Source: an uncultured Bacilli bacterium
GTDB taxonomy: Bacteria > Bacillota_I > Bacilli_A > RF39 > UBA660
NCBI GenBank assembly: GCA_934162125.1
Contig: CAKPHU010000002.1
Coordinates: forward strand, 214,707-278,706
Direction: 5' to 3'
Length of the DNA: 64,000 bases
Of this stretch, positions 55,608-63,953 are shown piece after piece. A program made the position numbers and the translations under genes. Positions within the stretch are counted from its first letter, which is position 1; each line of letters starts with the position of its first letter. The notes beneath the pieces are model-generated. The model did not search any database. It was not told the DNA's origin and saw only the letters and a program-made list of their open reading frames with translations.

Positions 55608-58600
55608 TTAACCAATTATATTTTTACAAAACATGTACCCTACTAAAAAAACAATTCCAAGAATAGAAGCAATAACAAATATAAGTGAAATAACATTTGT
55701 GAATCCTTTATTACTTGATGATGTACCACTACTGCTTGCTGACTTACTATTGCTTGATGCCAATCTATTATTTGATGATGTATTATTTTCTTTTACAAAT
55801 ACTTTTGGTTTCTCATGTTGTATTGCTTTTTCTGGAGAACTTTGTTTTGTTCTTTCAACATTTGCCATCATTTTTTCTTTAACATTTGCTTTTTTTGAAG
55901 TATTTGCTTCTGTAATTTTTGAAACTCCACTTATAACGTCATGCTTAGAATTACAGCCAATTTTAATAGAATCCTTCAAAGTTTGTTTAGCTCTATCTAA
56001 CGTACTTTCTCTATTAGCAAGCGTTTGTGATATTCGCTCTTTTTTTACTTCCAAAGTAGTTTTATTTGTTACTAAATCATCGGCTTTTTTCTCTATATTT
56101 ATTTTCTTTTGCTCTGCTTCTCTTTGCATTGCCTTACTCACATTTTTAAACATCCCATCTACTTCACCTGGCAATAACTCATCCATACTTGTTATTTCTG
56201 CTTTAGATAACATGCCAAACATAAGTTGTGTAACCAAATTTGTTTCATACGTAGTTGCAAGTTTTTGACCATTTGCATATTTTTCTTGAAGCGTTAAATT
56301 ATTTTTACGTGCTTCAACTGGATTATAATTAGGTGATACAATATTTAATTTTCTTGGATCAACTATTTGATCAGCAACTTTTCTATTCCATTCCATTGCA
56401 TCAAATTGTCTAGGATCATGAGCATCTACTCCATATAAAACTTGTACTCCCGATCTAGCTGTTTCTTCCCAAAACATAGGATGAGGATATGGATATTTAC
56501 CATCACTCATTACACGTCCATTATCAATAGCCGAAAGATTTAATTCTACTGGAATGCCAATTTCTTTAGCTTTAGCACAGATTTGCTTACTCGCAGTTAG
56601 AGCATTAGCATCAAATTGCTTTCTCGATTCTTCTGAGCTAAGACTATCTCTATACTGCATAAAAATATCAGGATGAGCTACTATATCAAAAATACCACTA
56701 TCCATTGCCTTACATACCATATCAGCATATTGTAAAGGATAATCCGGATTGTCTCTTTGCTTAATTAAACCCTTAACGCCAGGAACAAAGTGTTGACCTA
56801 AAATCATATAATCAACCTTTTCTCTTAACTCACCAAAGAATTGTTCTTTCATTGGATCAAACTCTGCTTCAAAACCAACATTTATTTTCATATCTGGATT
56901 TTCAGCTTGCAATTGTCTAATGCTTTCTACATATTCATCAACTTCACTTACATGCATTTGATGTTCAAAATCTTGATAAGCTAATTCAGGAACAGGCACA
57001 TGATCAGAAAAACCTAACTGAGTTATCCCATTAGCTTTAGCTCTTGCTACATATTCACTATCTTCAGCCATACTAGCATGACCGCATCTATTCGTATGTG
57101 TATGATAATTGAATGATTGAAAATCATTTTTTAATAAAACTTTACTATATGTTTTACTTTTCAATTCCATACTTTCAGTAAATACACCACCATGTAAAGA
57201 GTCTATTGTTTCTCTACCATCTTTTATTCTTATTTCATTATCTAAAGACACTCTAAAATTTTGTCTATCCGTTTTACTCCATATAGTAAAACCTCTAATA
57301 TTGCATTCTCCTCTTAAACTTTCAACAACTAAATATACTTCATTAATCTTTTGTTGCCTTAATATTTCTATTTCAATATCAGAAAGTCCTTCAACACCTT
57401 TTGTCATAGCAACATCAAATTCTGTTATTTCAATTGGCAGGCCAAATGAAGATAACTCTCTTATCATATTTTCAATAGCATCTTTTGATAGATCATTATC
57501 TATATGCATTTGTGTCCCAATACTATCAATCAATGTTACACCATGTAATCTTTCATACTCATGTATTTTTGATATTAATTCTTTATTTGCTACTATTTTA
57601 TCTGGATCTGTTAAATTATCATCATTAAACATAAAATCAGCAGTTGGTAAATTTTTTCTAGCCTCTGCAATAACATCACATAAATCTGATATATCTAAAT
57701 GCTTTAACCAACCAGCTTTAATATTATCATCAACATTCTGACCATATTGGGGAATATCACCACGATACATATAATGAACTTCACTGTTCATAGGAAACCT
57801 ATTTAACAATTCATTAAAAACATCATAGCTTCTTACTACATCACTATATCCCTTATCTTTATCTGCAATGAATTTTGTTGTAGCAGATACATAATCCATT
57901 AATCTCTGTTTTACTAACTGTTTTGCTTCTTCTGTTTTTGGTAGTTGATATAAGTATTCTGGACAATCCATATAAAAAATTAAAGTGTTTAATCTAACTT
58001 GTTTACCATTATCTCTAGCAAAGTCCAAAGCTTTTTGCAAATGATCAAAATCAAATGTTCCGTCAGCTAAAACAATAGAACCATACTTTGCTTCTTCATC
58101 AATTGTTATAGAGTTATAATTTTGTTGAATTTGATGATATAAATTTCTATATGCTTCAAGGCTTGTTCCAATAACACCTGTTTTTTCTACTGGTGTATAA
58201 TCTCTTAAAGTTTTATACATTTGATGCAATTTTGAAGGATTTTGAGAATATGCTCTCACTAAGTTTCTCATCATCTCTTGTTGGTTACTACTTGTCGAAA
58301 TAATTCTATCAAGTAATGTGACTTCCTCTGAACTCAATATTCCACTTTGTTTTAAATAGTCAATTTTCTTTGATATTCGAATACTTGGATTCTTTAAATA
58401 TTCAACTTTATGTGTCAAAGATTGCATATACAAGTTAAAGATTCTTTGTCTTTCCTCTTCTACACTTGCACTTCTGTCAACTGTTGATTTAATATTTGTA
58501 ATTCGTCTTAATCTTTCTTCTAAATCATCAAAAGTTTCAGAAGTGGCTATCATCATTAAATCAATATCCTGATTATTAAGAGTAATACCAGTATATTCTA

Positions 58601-58670
58601 AAGATAACTCTTGCAATTCTTTTATTTCAGAGACATCAGAAAACTTTTCTAATGGTTTTTGTAAATCCAT
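55608..58670 (-). CDS. GH10 glycoside hydrolase - PHP phosphoesterase fusion with a C-terminal membrane anchor
   Basis: About 1020 aa (numbering from the ATG at 58670, which has GGAG 9 nt upstream; the TTG at 58685 lies in that site). Residues 1-160 are helical with no signal peptide. 165-495 is a GH10 barrel: acid/base Glu287 in YDVFNELL, His389 in GTQMHI, nucleophile Glu417 in IEITEFD, and FTIWSKTD. 520-780 is a PHP domain: His523/His525 (NYHTHTNRCGH), SDH near 556, Glu601 (GFEAEF), His627 (LGQHF), His666 (VAHPD) and Asp749/His751 (YGVDAHD), a full metal set like HisK histidinol phosphatase. Then a charged coiled coil (825-955), a Ser/Asn linker and one membrane helix (about 991-1013). No neighbour explains it. 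A cytosolic GH10 with a phosphoesterase is unusual. Confidence 0.88.
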   Translation of the reverse strand: MDLQKPLEKFSDVSEIKELQELSLEYTGITLNNQDIDLMMIATSETFDDLEERLRRITNIKSTVDRSASVEEERQRIFNLYMQSLTHKVEYLKNPSIRISKKIDYLKQSGILSSEEVTLLDRIISTSSNQQEMMRNLVRAYSQNPSKLHQMYKTLRDYTPVEKTGVIGTSLEAYRNLYHQIQQNYNSITIDEEAKYGSIVLADGTFDFDHLQKALDFARDNGKQVRLNTLIFYMDCPEYLYQLPKTEEAKQLVKQRLMDYVSATTKFIADKDKGYSDVVRSYDVFNELLNRFPMNSEVHYMYRGDIPQYGQNVDDNIKAGWLKHLDISDLCDVIAEARKNLPTADFMFNDDNLTDPDKIVANKELISKIHEYERLHGVTLIDSIGTQMHIDNDLSKDAIENMIRELSSFGLPIEITEFDVAMTKGVEGLSDIEIEILRQQKINEVYLVVESLRGECNIRGFTIWSKTDRQNFRVSLDNEIRIKDGRETIDSLHGGVFTESMELKSKTYSKVLLKNDFQSFNYHTHTNRCGHASMAEDSEYVARAKANGITQLGFSDHVPVPELAYQDFEHQMHVSEVDEYVESIRQLQAENPDMKINVGFEAEFDPMKEQFFGELREKVDYMILGQHFVPGVKGLIKQRDNPDYPLQYADMVCKAMDSGIFDIVAHPDIFMQYRDSLSSEESRKQFDANALTASKQICAKAKEIGIPVELNLSAIDNGRVMSDGKYPYPHPMFWEETARSGVQVLYGVDAHDPRQFDAMEWNRKVADQIVDPRKLNIVSPNYNPVEARKNNLTLQEKYANGQKLATTYETNLVTQLMFGMLSKAEITSMDELLPGEVDGMFKNVSKAMQREAEQKKINIEKKADDLVTNKTTLEVKKERISQTLANRESTLDRAKQTLKDSIKIGCNSKHDVISGVSKITEANTSKKANVKEKMMANVERTKQSSPEKAIQHEKPKVFVKENNTSSNNRLASSNSKSASSSGTSSSNKGFTNVISLIFVIASILGIVFLVGYMFCKNIIG

Positions 58671-58685
58671 AATATTCAACTCCAA

Positions 58686-59021
58686 TCAACATCTCTATCT
58701 TGTTTAATATTACAATTTTATTATAAATTAAAATTAATAATAAGTAAATCAGTGATACATTTAACCAAAACAGATTAAGGAATTATTTTTCTAATCAATT
58801 TTTAAACGTGTCGAATTAGATACCTTTGAACTATAAAACTTAGATAAAGAAAAACGCCTTTATTTAGCTGAACTATAAATAGTAGTATAAAAATACAATG
58901 AAATTTACAGTGACATTTATAATATAACGATATTCAAAATAAAAGAGCTACTAAGATTAGTTTGAAATATAACTAATCTTTTTACTATTCATATACTTCT
59001 TAAAAAATAATCGTGAAATTG
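58686..59021. other. Intergenic, no gene seen
   Basis: AT-rich, stop-rich in all frames. It holds only a hairpin (58953-58983), and, at its right edge, the promoter of the SDR gene. The short string TGAACTATAAA occurs twice (near 58827 and 58870). Confidence 0.5.
58953..58983 (+). terminator. Orphan hairpin with TTTGAAATATA loop, copy 2
   Basis: Stem AAGATTAG / CTAATCTT, loop TTTGAAATATAA, then TTT. It has no plus-strand gene immediately upstream, so it may be left from a lost gene. Confidence 0.65.
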
Positions 59022-59030
59022 TGGTATAAT
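59022..59030 (+). promoter_or_regulatory. Extended -10 promoter of the SDR gene
   Basis: TGG followed by TATAAT (59025-59030). The -35 is poor, consistent with an extended -10 promoter. It lies about 55 bp before the start. Confidence 0.6.
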
Positions 59031-59086
59031 TACATAAAAGAGAGTTTAGATTTATTTTTTAGAATGGAGTGTAGGTGATAAATATT

Positions 59087-60082
59087 GTGAAAAAAATCTA
59101 TATAATAACAGGGGCAAATGGTTTTTTAGGTAATAACATCATAAGAAAGTTAGAACAAGATGCTGATAATGAAATTAGGGCTTTTGTATTAAAAGGCGAT
59201 TCTATTAAATCACTTGAAGGATTAAAATGTAAAATCTACTATGGTGATGTAACTAAAAAAGAAACTTTATCATTAATTTTTGAAAATACTGATGGAAAAG
59301 AAGTTTTTGTAATTCATTGTGCTGCAATAGTATATATAAAATCAAAATACAATCCACTTGTTTATAATGTTAATGTTAATGGAACTAAAAATATAGTAGA
59401 TAAGGTAATAGAGTCAAAAGCAAAACTTATCTATATTAGTAGTGTTCATGCAATCCCAGAGCCACCTAACAATGAATTAATAACAGAAATAACTAATTTT
59501 AACCCTGATAATGTTGAGGGATTATATGCAAAAACAAAAGCAGAAGCTGCGAAGTATGTAATTGATGCAGTAAAGGGTAAAAATTTGAATGCTTGTATAA
59601 TTCATCCATCTGGTATTATAGGTCCAAATGATTTTGGCAATAGTCACTTAACACAATTAATAAAAGAAGTTTCAAATGGCAAATTATTTGCTTGTGTAAA
59701 AGGTGGATATGATTTTGTTGATGTAAGAGATGTAGCAGATGGTGTTATTAGTGCTTGTAAAAATGGTATTAATGGTGAATGCTATATCTTATCTAATAGA
59801 TATATTGCAATAAAAGAATTATGCGATTTAATTTGTGATGTGCAAGGAAGAAAAAAGATTAAAATGGTATTACCAATAGGTCTTGCAAAATTAATAGCAC
59901 CTTTTTTTGAAGTATATTATAATTTAAAGAAACAAACTCCACTTTTTACAAAGTATTCACTATATACACTATCTTCTAATGCTAATTTCAGTAATAAAAA
60001 AGCTAAAGAAAAGTTGGAATTTAAAAATAGAAATATGAAAGATACAATAAAGGATACAGTTGAGTGGATGAATAAAAAGTAA
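59087..60082 (+). CDS. Extended SDR, NAD-dependent epimerase/dehydratase-like
   Basis: About 331 aa. Rossmann motif TGANGFLGNN at the N-terminus, catalytic Ser in YISSVHA, YAKTK (Tyr-x-x-x-Lys) near 168, and the substrate segment HPSGIIGPNDFGN. Sister families include dihydroflavonol reductase-like and UDP-sugar epimerases. The C-terminus has a hydrophobic patch but no clear anchor. GTG at 59087 gives the typical MKKIYIITGANG start and has GGTGA 8 nt upstream; GTG 59075 is an alternative. The leader fits the promoter at 59022. Confidence 0.82.
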   Translation: MKKIYIITGANGFLGNNIIRKLEQDADNEIRAFVLKGDSIKSLEGLKCKIYYGDVTKKETLSLIFENTDGKEVFVIHCAAIVYIKSKYNPLVYNVNVNGTKNIVDKVIESKAKLIYISSVHAIPEPPNNELITEITNFNPDNVEGLYAKTKAEAAKYVIDAVKGKNLNACIIHPSGIIGPNDFGNSHLTQLIKEVSNGKLFACVKGGYDFVDVRDVADGVISACKNGINGECYILSNRYIAIKELCDLICDVQGRKKIKMVLPIGLAKLIAPFFEVYYNLKKQTPLFTKYSLYTLSSNANFSNKKAKEKLEFKNRNMKDTIKDTVEWMNKK

Positions 60083-60098
60083 AAATAAATAATAATGC

Positions 60099-60110
60099 AA
60101 ATTGCAATTT
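60099..60110. repeat. Perfect palindrome AAATTGCAATTT (variant of the recurring motif)
   Basis: A 12-bp perfect palindrome 17 bp after the SDR stop, related to the AAATTGTAATTT copies at 60902, 61389, 62921 and 63301. Confidence 0.55.
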
Positions 60111-60128
60111 GGAAGTGATGTGTAAAGA

Positions 60129-60220
60129 GTGAAGAAGAAAGTAATCATAATTTTAATAGCCATAATTTTATTAGTCTTATTGTTACCAATTAGAAATTAG
60201 TTAAAAAATGGTAATATAAG
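60129..60220 (+). pseudogene. N-terminal remnant of a small secreted protein gene
   Basis: A GTG at 60129 reads VKKKVIIILIAIILLVLLLP then IRN and a TAG at 60198; beyond it the frame continues LKNGNIRH. This looks like the leader of a family of small anchored proteins (PIxxQLKDGG), with the stop as a nonsense mutation, cut short by the next remnant. Moderate support only. Confidence 0.45.
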
Positions 60221-60550
60221 GCATTTAAGAGCTACTATGTTTATGAAATGATCCTTATATTGTTATTAGCAATTATAGTTATACCGAATATTACAAAAAC
60301 GGAAAATTTAAGTGAAATTGAAAACGCATTAGTCATTACTACTAATAAGGGTAATAACATTAAAACGCAATATGAAATGTTTAATGGATTTAAAATAAAG
60401 ATTCCAAGTGAATTTAAAATAATGAGTGATGAAATTGTTAATGTTAAATATTCAAATAGAAATGCACCATCACTTATTTTTAATTCTTTTGTTTCTATAT
60501 TTAACATAAATAGGGCTCCTTTACATAACAAAAAAACTAACTATTTCTAG
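60221..60550 (+). pseudogene. Truncated, internally deleted copy of the 62001 gene, inverted
   Basis: Starting AFKSYYVYEMILILLLAIIV it matches the 62001-62885 protein (AFKNYYVYEMILIL), then jumps to IPNITKTENLSEIEN, missing about 83 residues. In the intact gene the two flanking sites share the 13-bp repeat TAATATTTGGTAT (62519-62531 and 62768-62780), so slippage between them explains the in-frame loss. Near-identity continues through KIPSEFKIMSDEIVNVKY and ends near 60478; from there to 60550 it is unrelated. No start or ribosome site. Confidence 0.85.
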
Positions 60551-60765
60551 TTAGCATTTATTACTCTCAGAAGTAAATTTTCCGAGTTTCCTATCAATTT
60601 GGAGCAATGACATGGGTCATTTGCGAAAAATAGAAACAAGTATTGATTAAATCAATCTATTAATAGTATAACATATTTTCTATACTTTAATCTAAATATT
60701 TATACTAATTTAAATATATTTATATTCTTGTTATATTAATTCTTTATATTATATTATTATATTAT

Positions 60766-60834
60766 GTGTGACAAAATCATCACTCCTAGATGGACATTTT
60801 CATCACACCCTGATGGACAAAATCATCACACTGT
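60766..60834. repeat. Three tandem 23-bp repeats, possible end of an IS21-type element
   Basis: Units at 60766-60788, 60789-60811 and 60812-60834 share GGACAAAATCATCAC (in the first, GTGTGACAAAATCATCAC; in the second, an ATTTT centre). Such repeated sites, read on the minus strand as GTGATGATTTTGTCC, resemble the multiple transposase-binding repeats at the ends of IS21-type elements. No transposase remains. The stretch 60551-60765 is AT-rich and has no gene; a short hairpin (CTAACTA/TAGTTAG near 60537-60554) is all I see. Confidence 0.65.
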
Positions 60835-60868
60835 GACATTTGTTATTATTCTTTCTATCAAAATAAAA

Positions 60869-60894
60869 AGACTAGTTATATTTCAAACTAATCT
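60869..60894 (-). terminator. Terminator of the DUF5301 gene (TTTGAAATATA hairpin, copy 3)
   Basis: On the minus strand AGATTAG TTTGAAATATAA CTAGTCT then U residues. Same loop as copies at 54958 and 58953. Confidence 0.75.
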
Positions 60895-60901
60895 CACAGA
60901 T

Positions 60902-60913
60902 AAATTGTAATTT
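60902..60913. repeat. AAATTGTAATTT motif at the DUF5301 stop
   Basis: 12-bp near-palindrome overlapping the stop codon of the gene; one of four exact copies. Confidence 0.6.
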
Positions 60914-61337
60914 ATCTAACAAGTTTCTCTATCGAATTGTATTCATCTCCACTTATTTGATATATACCATTATATGGTTGTTCAATATAATAACTATTGT
61001 TTTTCTTATATACGAATATTGTAGATACTCCAGCTTCTATAAAGTGAAAATCAACTTTTATTTCATCATCAATATTTATAGGTGCATCTTGTATGCTTTC
61101 GTTTTTAGTAACTCTTTTTGTACCATTTAAAACATATAGTATATCTTTCATTTCTTCTCTGTCATTAATACTAATATCTTTTTCATTTTGATTTAATGAA
61201 ATACTTTCTAATTTTTCAAGTTGAGGTAAATTGAGTGTATAAGTCCTTCTATCTCTAAAATGATAAAAAATTCCTATCACTAACACTACTGATACAATTA
61301 TACCTAATACTGCAAATAATACATTTTTATTTTTCAT
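60912..61337 (-). CDS. Membrane-anchored DUF5301-like protein
   Basis: About 141 aa. One N-terminal membrane helix (about 7-26) followed by YTLNLPQLEKLESISL and an ISINDREEMKDIL segment, the pattern of DUF5301 proteins. Function unknown. ATG at 61337 used (GGAGGA 6 nt upstream) over ATG 61355. First of a row of small minus-strand membrane genes. Confidence 0.7.
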   Translation of the reverse strand: MKNKNVLFAVLGIIVSVVLVIGIFYHFRDRRTYTLNLPQLEKLESISLNQNEKDISINDREEMKDILYVLNGTKRVTKNESIQDAPINIDDEIKVDFHFIEAGVSTIFVYKKNNSYYIEQPYNGIYQISGDEYNSIEKLVR

Positions 61338-61371
61338 ACCCACTCCTCCAATCATTTCAACAAATTACTAT

Positions 61372-61400
61372 TTTTCTAACTAATTACTAAATTGTAATTT
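61372..61400. repeat. Intergenic hairpin ending in AAATTGTAATTT
   Basis: AAATTAC (61372-61378) can pair with GTAATTT (61394-61400). The sequence between, and the following ATTTAT, resembles 63274-63312. It lies between the lipoprotein stop and the DUF5301 start. Confidence 0.6.
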
Positions 61401-61404
61401 ATGA

Positions 61405-61983
61405 TTATTTATATACTCTAATAACTTGATATTCATAATGATCATTGGCATTTGAGATTCCTACTGAAATACCTTTACCATTATTAGCTGTTGCTTTAGC
61501 AGAAGATTTTTCTTTGGCTTCTTTTAACAATTCATCAATTTCAGAATCAGTAATTTCTTCATTATTGGCTTTAATCAAAAGTTTTGTATACTTTATGGCA
61601 GTAGTTTCATTATACTTGTCATTATCCATATAAATAGCACTCATATTAAGAATATCTTTTTCTTTATTTCCAGATGATTCAACTGGTTTTAGGTAGAATG
61701 CAACATCATCAGATAGTGCAAACCAATATTTACCATTATCCACAACCATATAATCATCACTAGCAGGTGTATTTAATCCACTATCCATTATTTCAGTATT
61801 AAATTTAGCAAGAATAGTATTTACAGTTTCTTTCTCAACCCATCCATATTTTTTATAAGTTTCTTCTAAATCCTTTTTAGCATCTTCTAATTCTTTTTTA
61901 GAATCACTAACTGGATTGCCACATCCAGCAAGTCCTAAAACCATAACCCCACAAAGTAAAATTGCAAATAATTTCTTTTTCAT
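61405..61983 (-). CDS. Lipoprotein of unknown function
   Basis: 192 aa. Lipobox LAGC (Cys21). A Lys/Glu coiled-coil segment (about 28-46) precedes a globular domain with YMVVDNGKYWFALSDDV and the last AND HYEYQVIRVY-like strand. No family recognised. AGGAGGAG ribosome site. The row position suggests co-transcription with the 62001 gene 17 bp upstream. Confidence 0.65.
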   Translation of the reverse strand: MKKKLFAILLCGVMVLGLAGCGNPVSDSKKELEDAKKDLEETYKKYGWVEKETVNTILAKFNTEIMDSGLNTPASDDYMVVDNGKYWFALSDDVAFYLKPVESSGNKEKDILNMSAIYMDNDKYNETTAIKYTKLLIKANNEEITDSEIDELLKEAKEKSSAKATANNGKGISVGISNANDHYEYQVIRVYK

Positions 61984-62000
61984 CTTTCTCTCCTCCTATA

Positions 62001-62885
62001 TTACTCAAACATTATTGAGTCCACAATAAATTTGCTAACTTCTTTCCATTCACTCATTTGTTCTTTAGTACAATTAAAATTAACTAATCTTAATTTATCA
62101 TTAACAGAAAATACAATAATATGATTATAGATTTCTGTATCTGATCCCTCTGTTGTAAATTCCATTTCGCCAATTTTATGATTGTTTCTTTCCCAAAAAA
62201 TTAATTTTACATCTTTTGAATAATTTTTATAAGTCGATTCCATTGTTTTGACATATTCTTCTATCTGACTATTTTTCATTGTAACATCATTCATAACTAG
62301 TGCTACATTAATTGTTGTTTTGTCATTTGTGTAAACAAGTGATGGTGCATTTCCATTAGGATATTTAACATTAACAATTTCATCACTCATTATTTTAAAT
62401 TCACTTGGAATCTTTATTTTAAATCCATCAAACATTTCATATTGTGTTTCAATGTTATTACCCTTATTAGTAGTAATGACTAATGTGTTTTCAATTTCAC
62501 TTAAATTTTCAGTTTTTGTAATATTTGGTATTGTTATAATAGCCCAAACAATTAAAACTACTATGCTAATTAATAGGCATACATTTAAAATTTTTGTTTT
62601 GTCTTTGTATTCTGGTATTTTCTTTTCCTTTAAATAATATTGATGTATATTTTTAATATCTAAATCATTCTTTATATCAAGCACTATAATAGGAAGTGCT
62701 ACAATAATAATTAAAATTGTATTAATGATCGTTATATTAAATGGAATCATATTATTTATTGTTAGTATAATATTTGGTATAACTATAATTGCTAATAACA
62801 ATATAAGAATCATTTCATAAACATAGTAGTTCTTAAATGCCTTATTTTCTTTTTTCATCATTTTTTTAAATTCATTTTTCTTCAT
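62001..62885 (-). CDS. Membrane protein with C-terminal extracellular domain, intact parent of the 60221 remnant
   Basis: About 294 aa. Three membrane helices (about 22-42, 47-67, 101-122), then a soluble domain with FKIKIPSEFKIMSDEIVNV and GEMEFTTEGSD. It resembles PsbP/LpqN-like uncharacterised domains only in outline, so function is unknown. ATG at 62885 (GGAGA upstream) preferred to TTG 62897. Contains the two 13-bp repeats (62519-62531, 62768-62780) that explain the deleted copy. Confidence 0.7.
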   Translation of the reverse strand: MKKNEFKKMMKKENKAFKNYYVYEMILILLLAIIVIPNIILTINNMIPFNITIINTILIIIVALPIIVLDIKNDLDIKNIHQYYLKEKKIPEYKDKTKILNVCLLISIVVLIVWAIITIPNITKTENLSEIENTLVITTNKGNNIETQYEMFDGFKIKIPSEFKIMSDEIVNVKYPNGNAPSLVYTNDKTTINVALVMNDVTMKNSQIEEYVKTMESTYKNYSKDVKLIFWERNNHKIGEMEFTTEGSDTEIYNHIIVFSVNDKLRLVNFNCTKEQMSEWKEVSKFIVDSIMFE

Positions 62886-62920
62886 TATTTTCTCCAATTT
62901 TCTATTTTTAACAAACTATA

Positions 62921-62932
62921 AAATTGTAATTT
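62921..62932. repeat. AAATTGTAATTT motif between small genes
   Basis: Exact copy, 3 bp from the end of the 62935 gene. Confidence 0.6.
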
Positions 62933-62934
62933 GA

Positions 62935-63258
62935 CTAACTATTTTTTATTTTATTACCTATAAAACATCCAATTATTGATAATATAAGATATATAAATAT
63001 AAATATCAGAACTGAGTCATTATAAAATATAAACATTGTTGGAATAAATAATAAAACTAACAATATTGACACCATTATTTTTAAGCCATACTTTTTACAA
63101 AATAGCACTGATATTATCAATGAGTACAACGGATAAACAATCCATAAATCACTCAAAAAAGTATAATTTGTACTTTCGGGTACTATTTTGTTAATAATTG
63201 GTATTATATTATATATAACTAAGGTTAATAATATAAATTTAATAATATCTTTTTTCAT
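62935..63258 (-). CDS. Small polytopic membrane protein
   Basis: 107 aa with about four hydrophobic segments (about 7-20, 34-47, 56-73, 78-102). No motif recognised. GAGG ribosome site. Part of the row of small membrane genes. Confidence 0.6.
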   Translation of the reverse strand: MKKDIIKFILLTLVIYNIIPIINKIVPESTNYTFLSDLWIVYPLYSLIISVLFCKKYGLKIMVSILLVLLFIPTMFIFYNDSVLIFIFIYLILSIIGCFIGNKIKNS

Positions 63259-63273
63259 ATAATCCTCACTTTC

Positions 63274-63312
63274 AAATTACTATATATCTACCTATTTGCA
63301 AAATTGTAATTT
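63274..63312. repeat. Intergenic hairpin ending in AAATTGTAATTT (second full copy)
   Basis: AAATTAC (63274-63280) can pair with GTAATTT (63306-63312). Very similar in layout to 61372-61400. Confidence 0.6.
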
Positions 63313-63332
63313 ATATGTTTTGAAAATTTATT

Positions 63333-63953
63333 TTATTGAAAAATAAGCGGTTCAATATTCCAAGCAAACCAAAAAGGATAATATAAGAAAAACATACCCA
63401 AAAAGCTTAAAAGTATATACCATATTACATCACTCTTACCTTTTACAGGCTTTTTTAAATGCTCTCCAAAACATAATGAAACTATTTGCCAAATAATATA
63501 TCCGATTAATGCACCTATTGTATTAGCAATTAAATCATTGACATCAGTTGTACGGTTCGTAATTAATTGAGATATTTCTATCATTAATGAAAAACCTGCC
63601 CCTAAAAATAATGTTTTATAAAATTTACGATAGTTCTTCCAAATAAAAGGAACTAAAAATCCAAAAGGAACAAGCATTAAAATATTTAAGTAAAAAGTTT
63701 TCTCTATGATGTTAAAAGGGATGAGATTAATATTAGCTTGAATAATTGATGTATTATCTCCACCTTTTGGTGCATAAAATATATTTGTTAAACCTCCTGC
63801 ACCAGTTAAATCATATACTTTCCAAAGATATAAAACGAAAATTAGCATTGCTAAAATTGATAAATGATACCCTTTCCTTTTTCTTGCTGTAAAGTAAATA
63901 GTACACGGTAAAACAGCACATAAAATGCTATATATCACTTCTATAATAATCAT
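63333..63953 (-). CDS. VanZ-family membrane protein
   Basis: 206 aa with about five membrane helices. VanZ signatures: NLIPFN near 78, LNILMLVPFG near 90, and SLMIEISQLITNRTTDVNDLIANTIGA near 120-147 (acidic, Asp-Asn pair). VanZ-like proteins are often linked to reduced sensitivity to glycopeptides or lipopeptides, but most chromosomal members have no shown role. The AGGAG is directly next to the ATG, closer than normal; a later GTG (codon 6) is possible. The gene ends the window with only 47 bp remaining. Confidence 0.82.
   Translation of the reverse strand: MIIIEVIYSILCAVLPCTIYFTARKRKGYHLSILAMLIFVLYLWKVYDLTGAGGLTNIFYAPKGGDNTSIIQANINLIPFNIIEKTFYLNILMLVPFGFLVPFIWKNYRKFYKTLFLGAGFSLMIEISQLITNRTTDVNDLIANTIGALIGYIIWQIVSLCFGEHLKKPVKGKSDVIWYILLSFLGMFFLYYPFWFAWNIEPLIFQ

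Noticed and set aside
55633..56268. Long plus-strand reading frame over the C-terminus of the GH10-PHP gene
   Set aside because: It has no ribosome site and lies entirely antisense to a well-supported coding region.
60766..60834. CRISPR array
   Set aside because: The 23-bp units are head-to-tail with no spacers between them and no cas genes are present.
39380..63953. Vancomycin-resistance cluster, because of a Ddl-type ligase and a VanZ-like gene
   Set aside because: They are 23 kb apart, with no vanH, vanX or vanS/R; the ligase pairs with murF as in ordinary wall synthesis.
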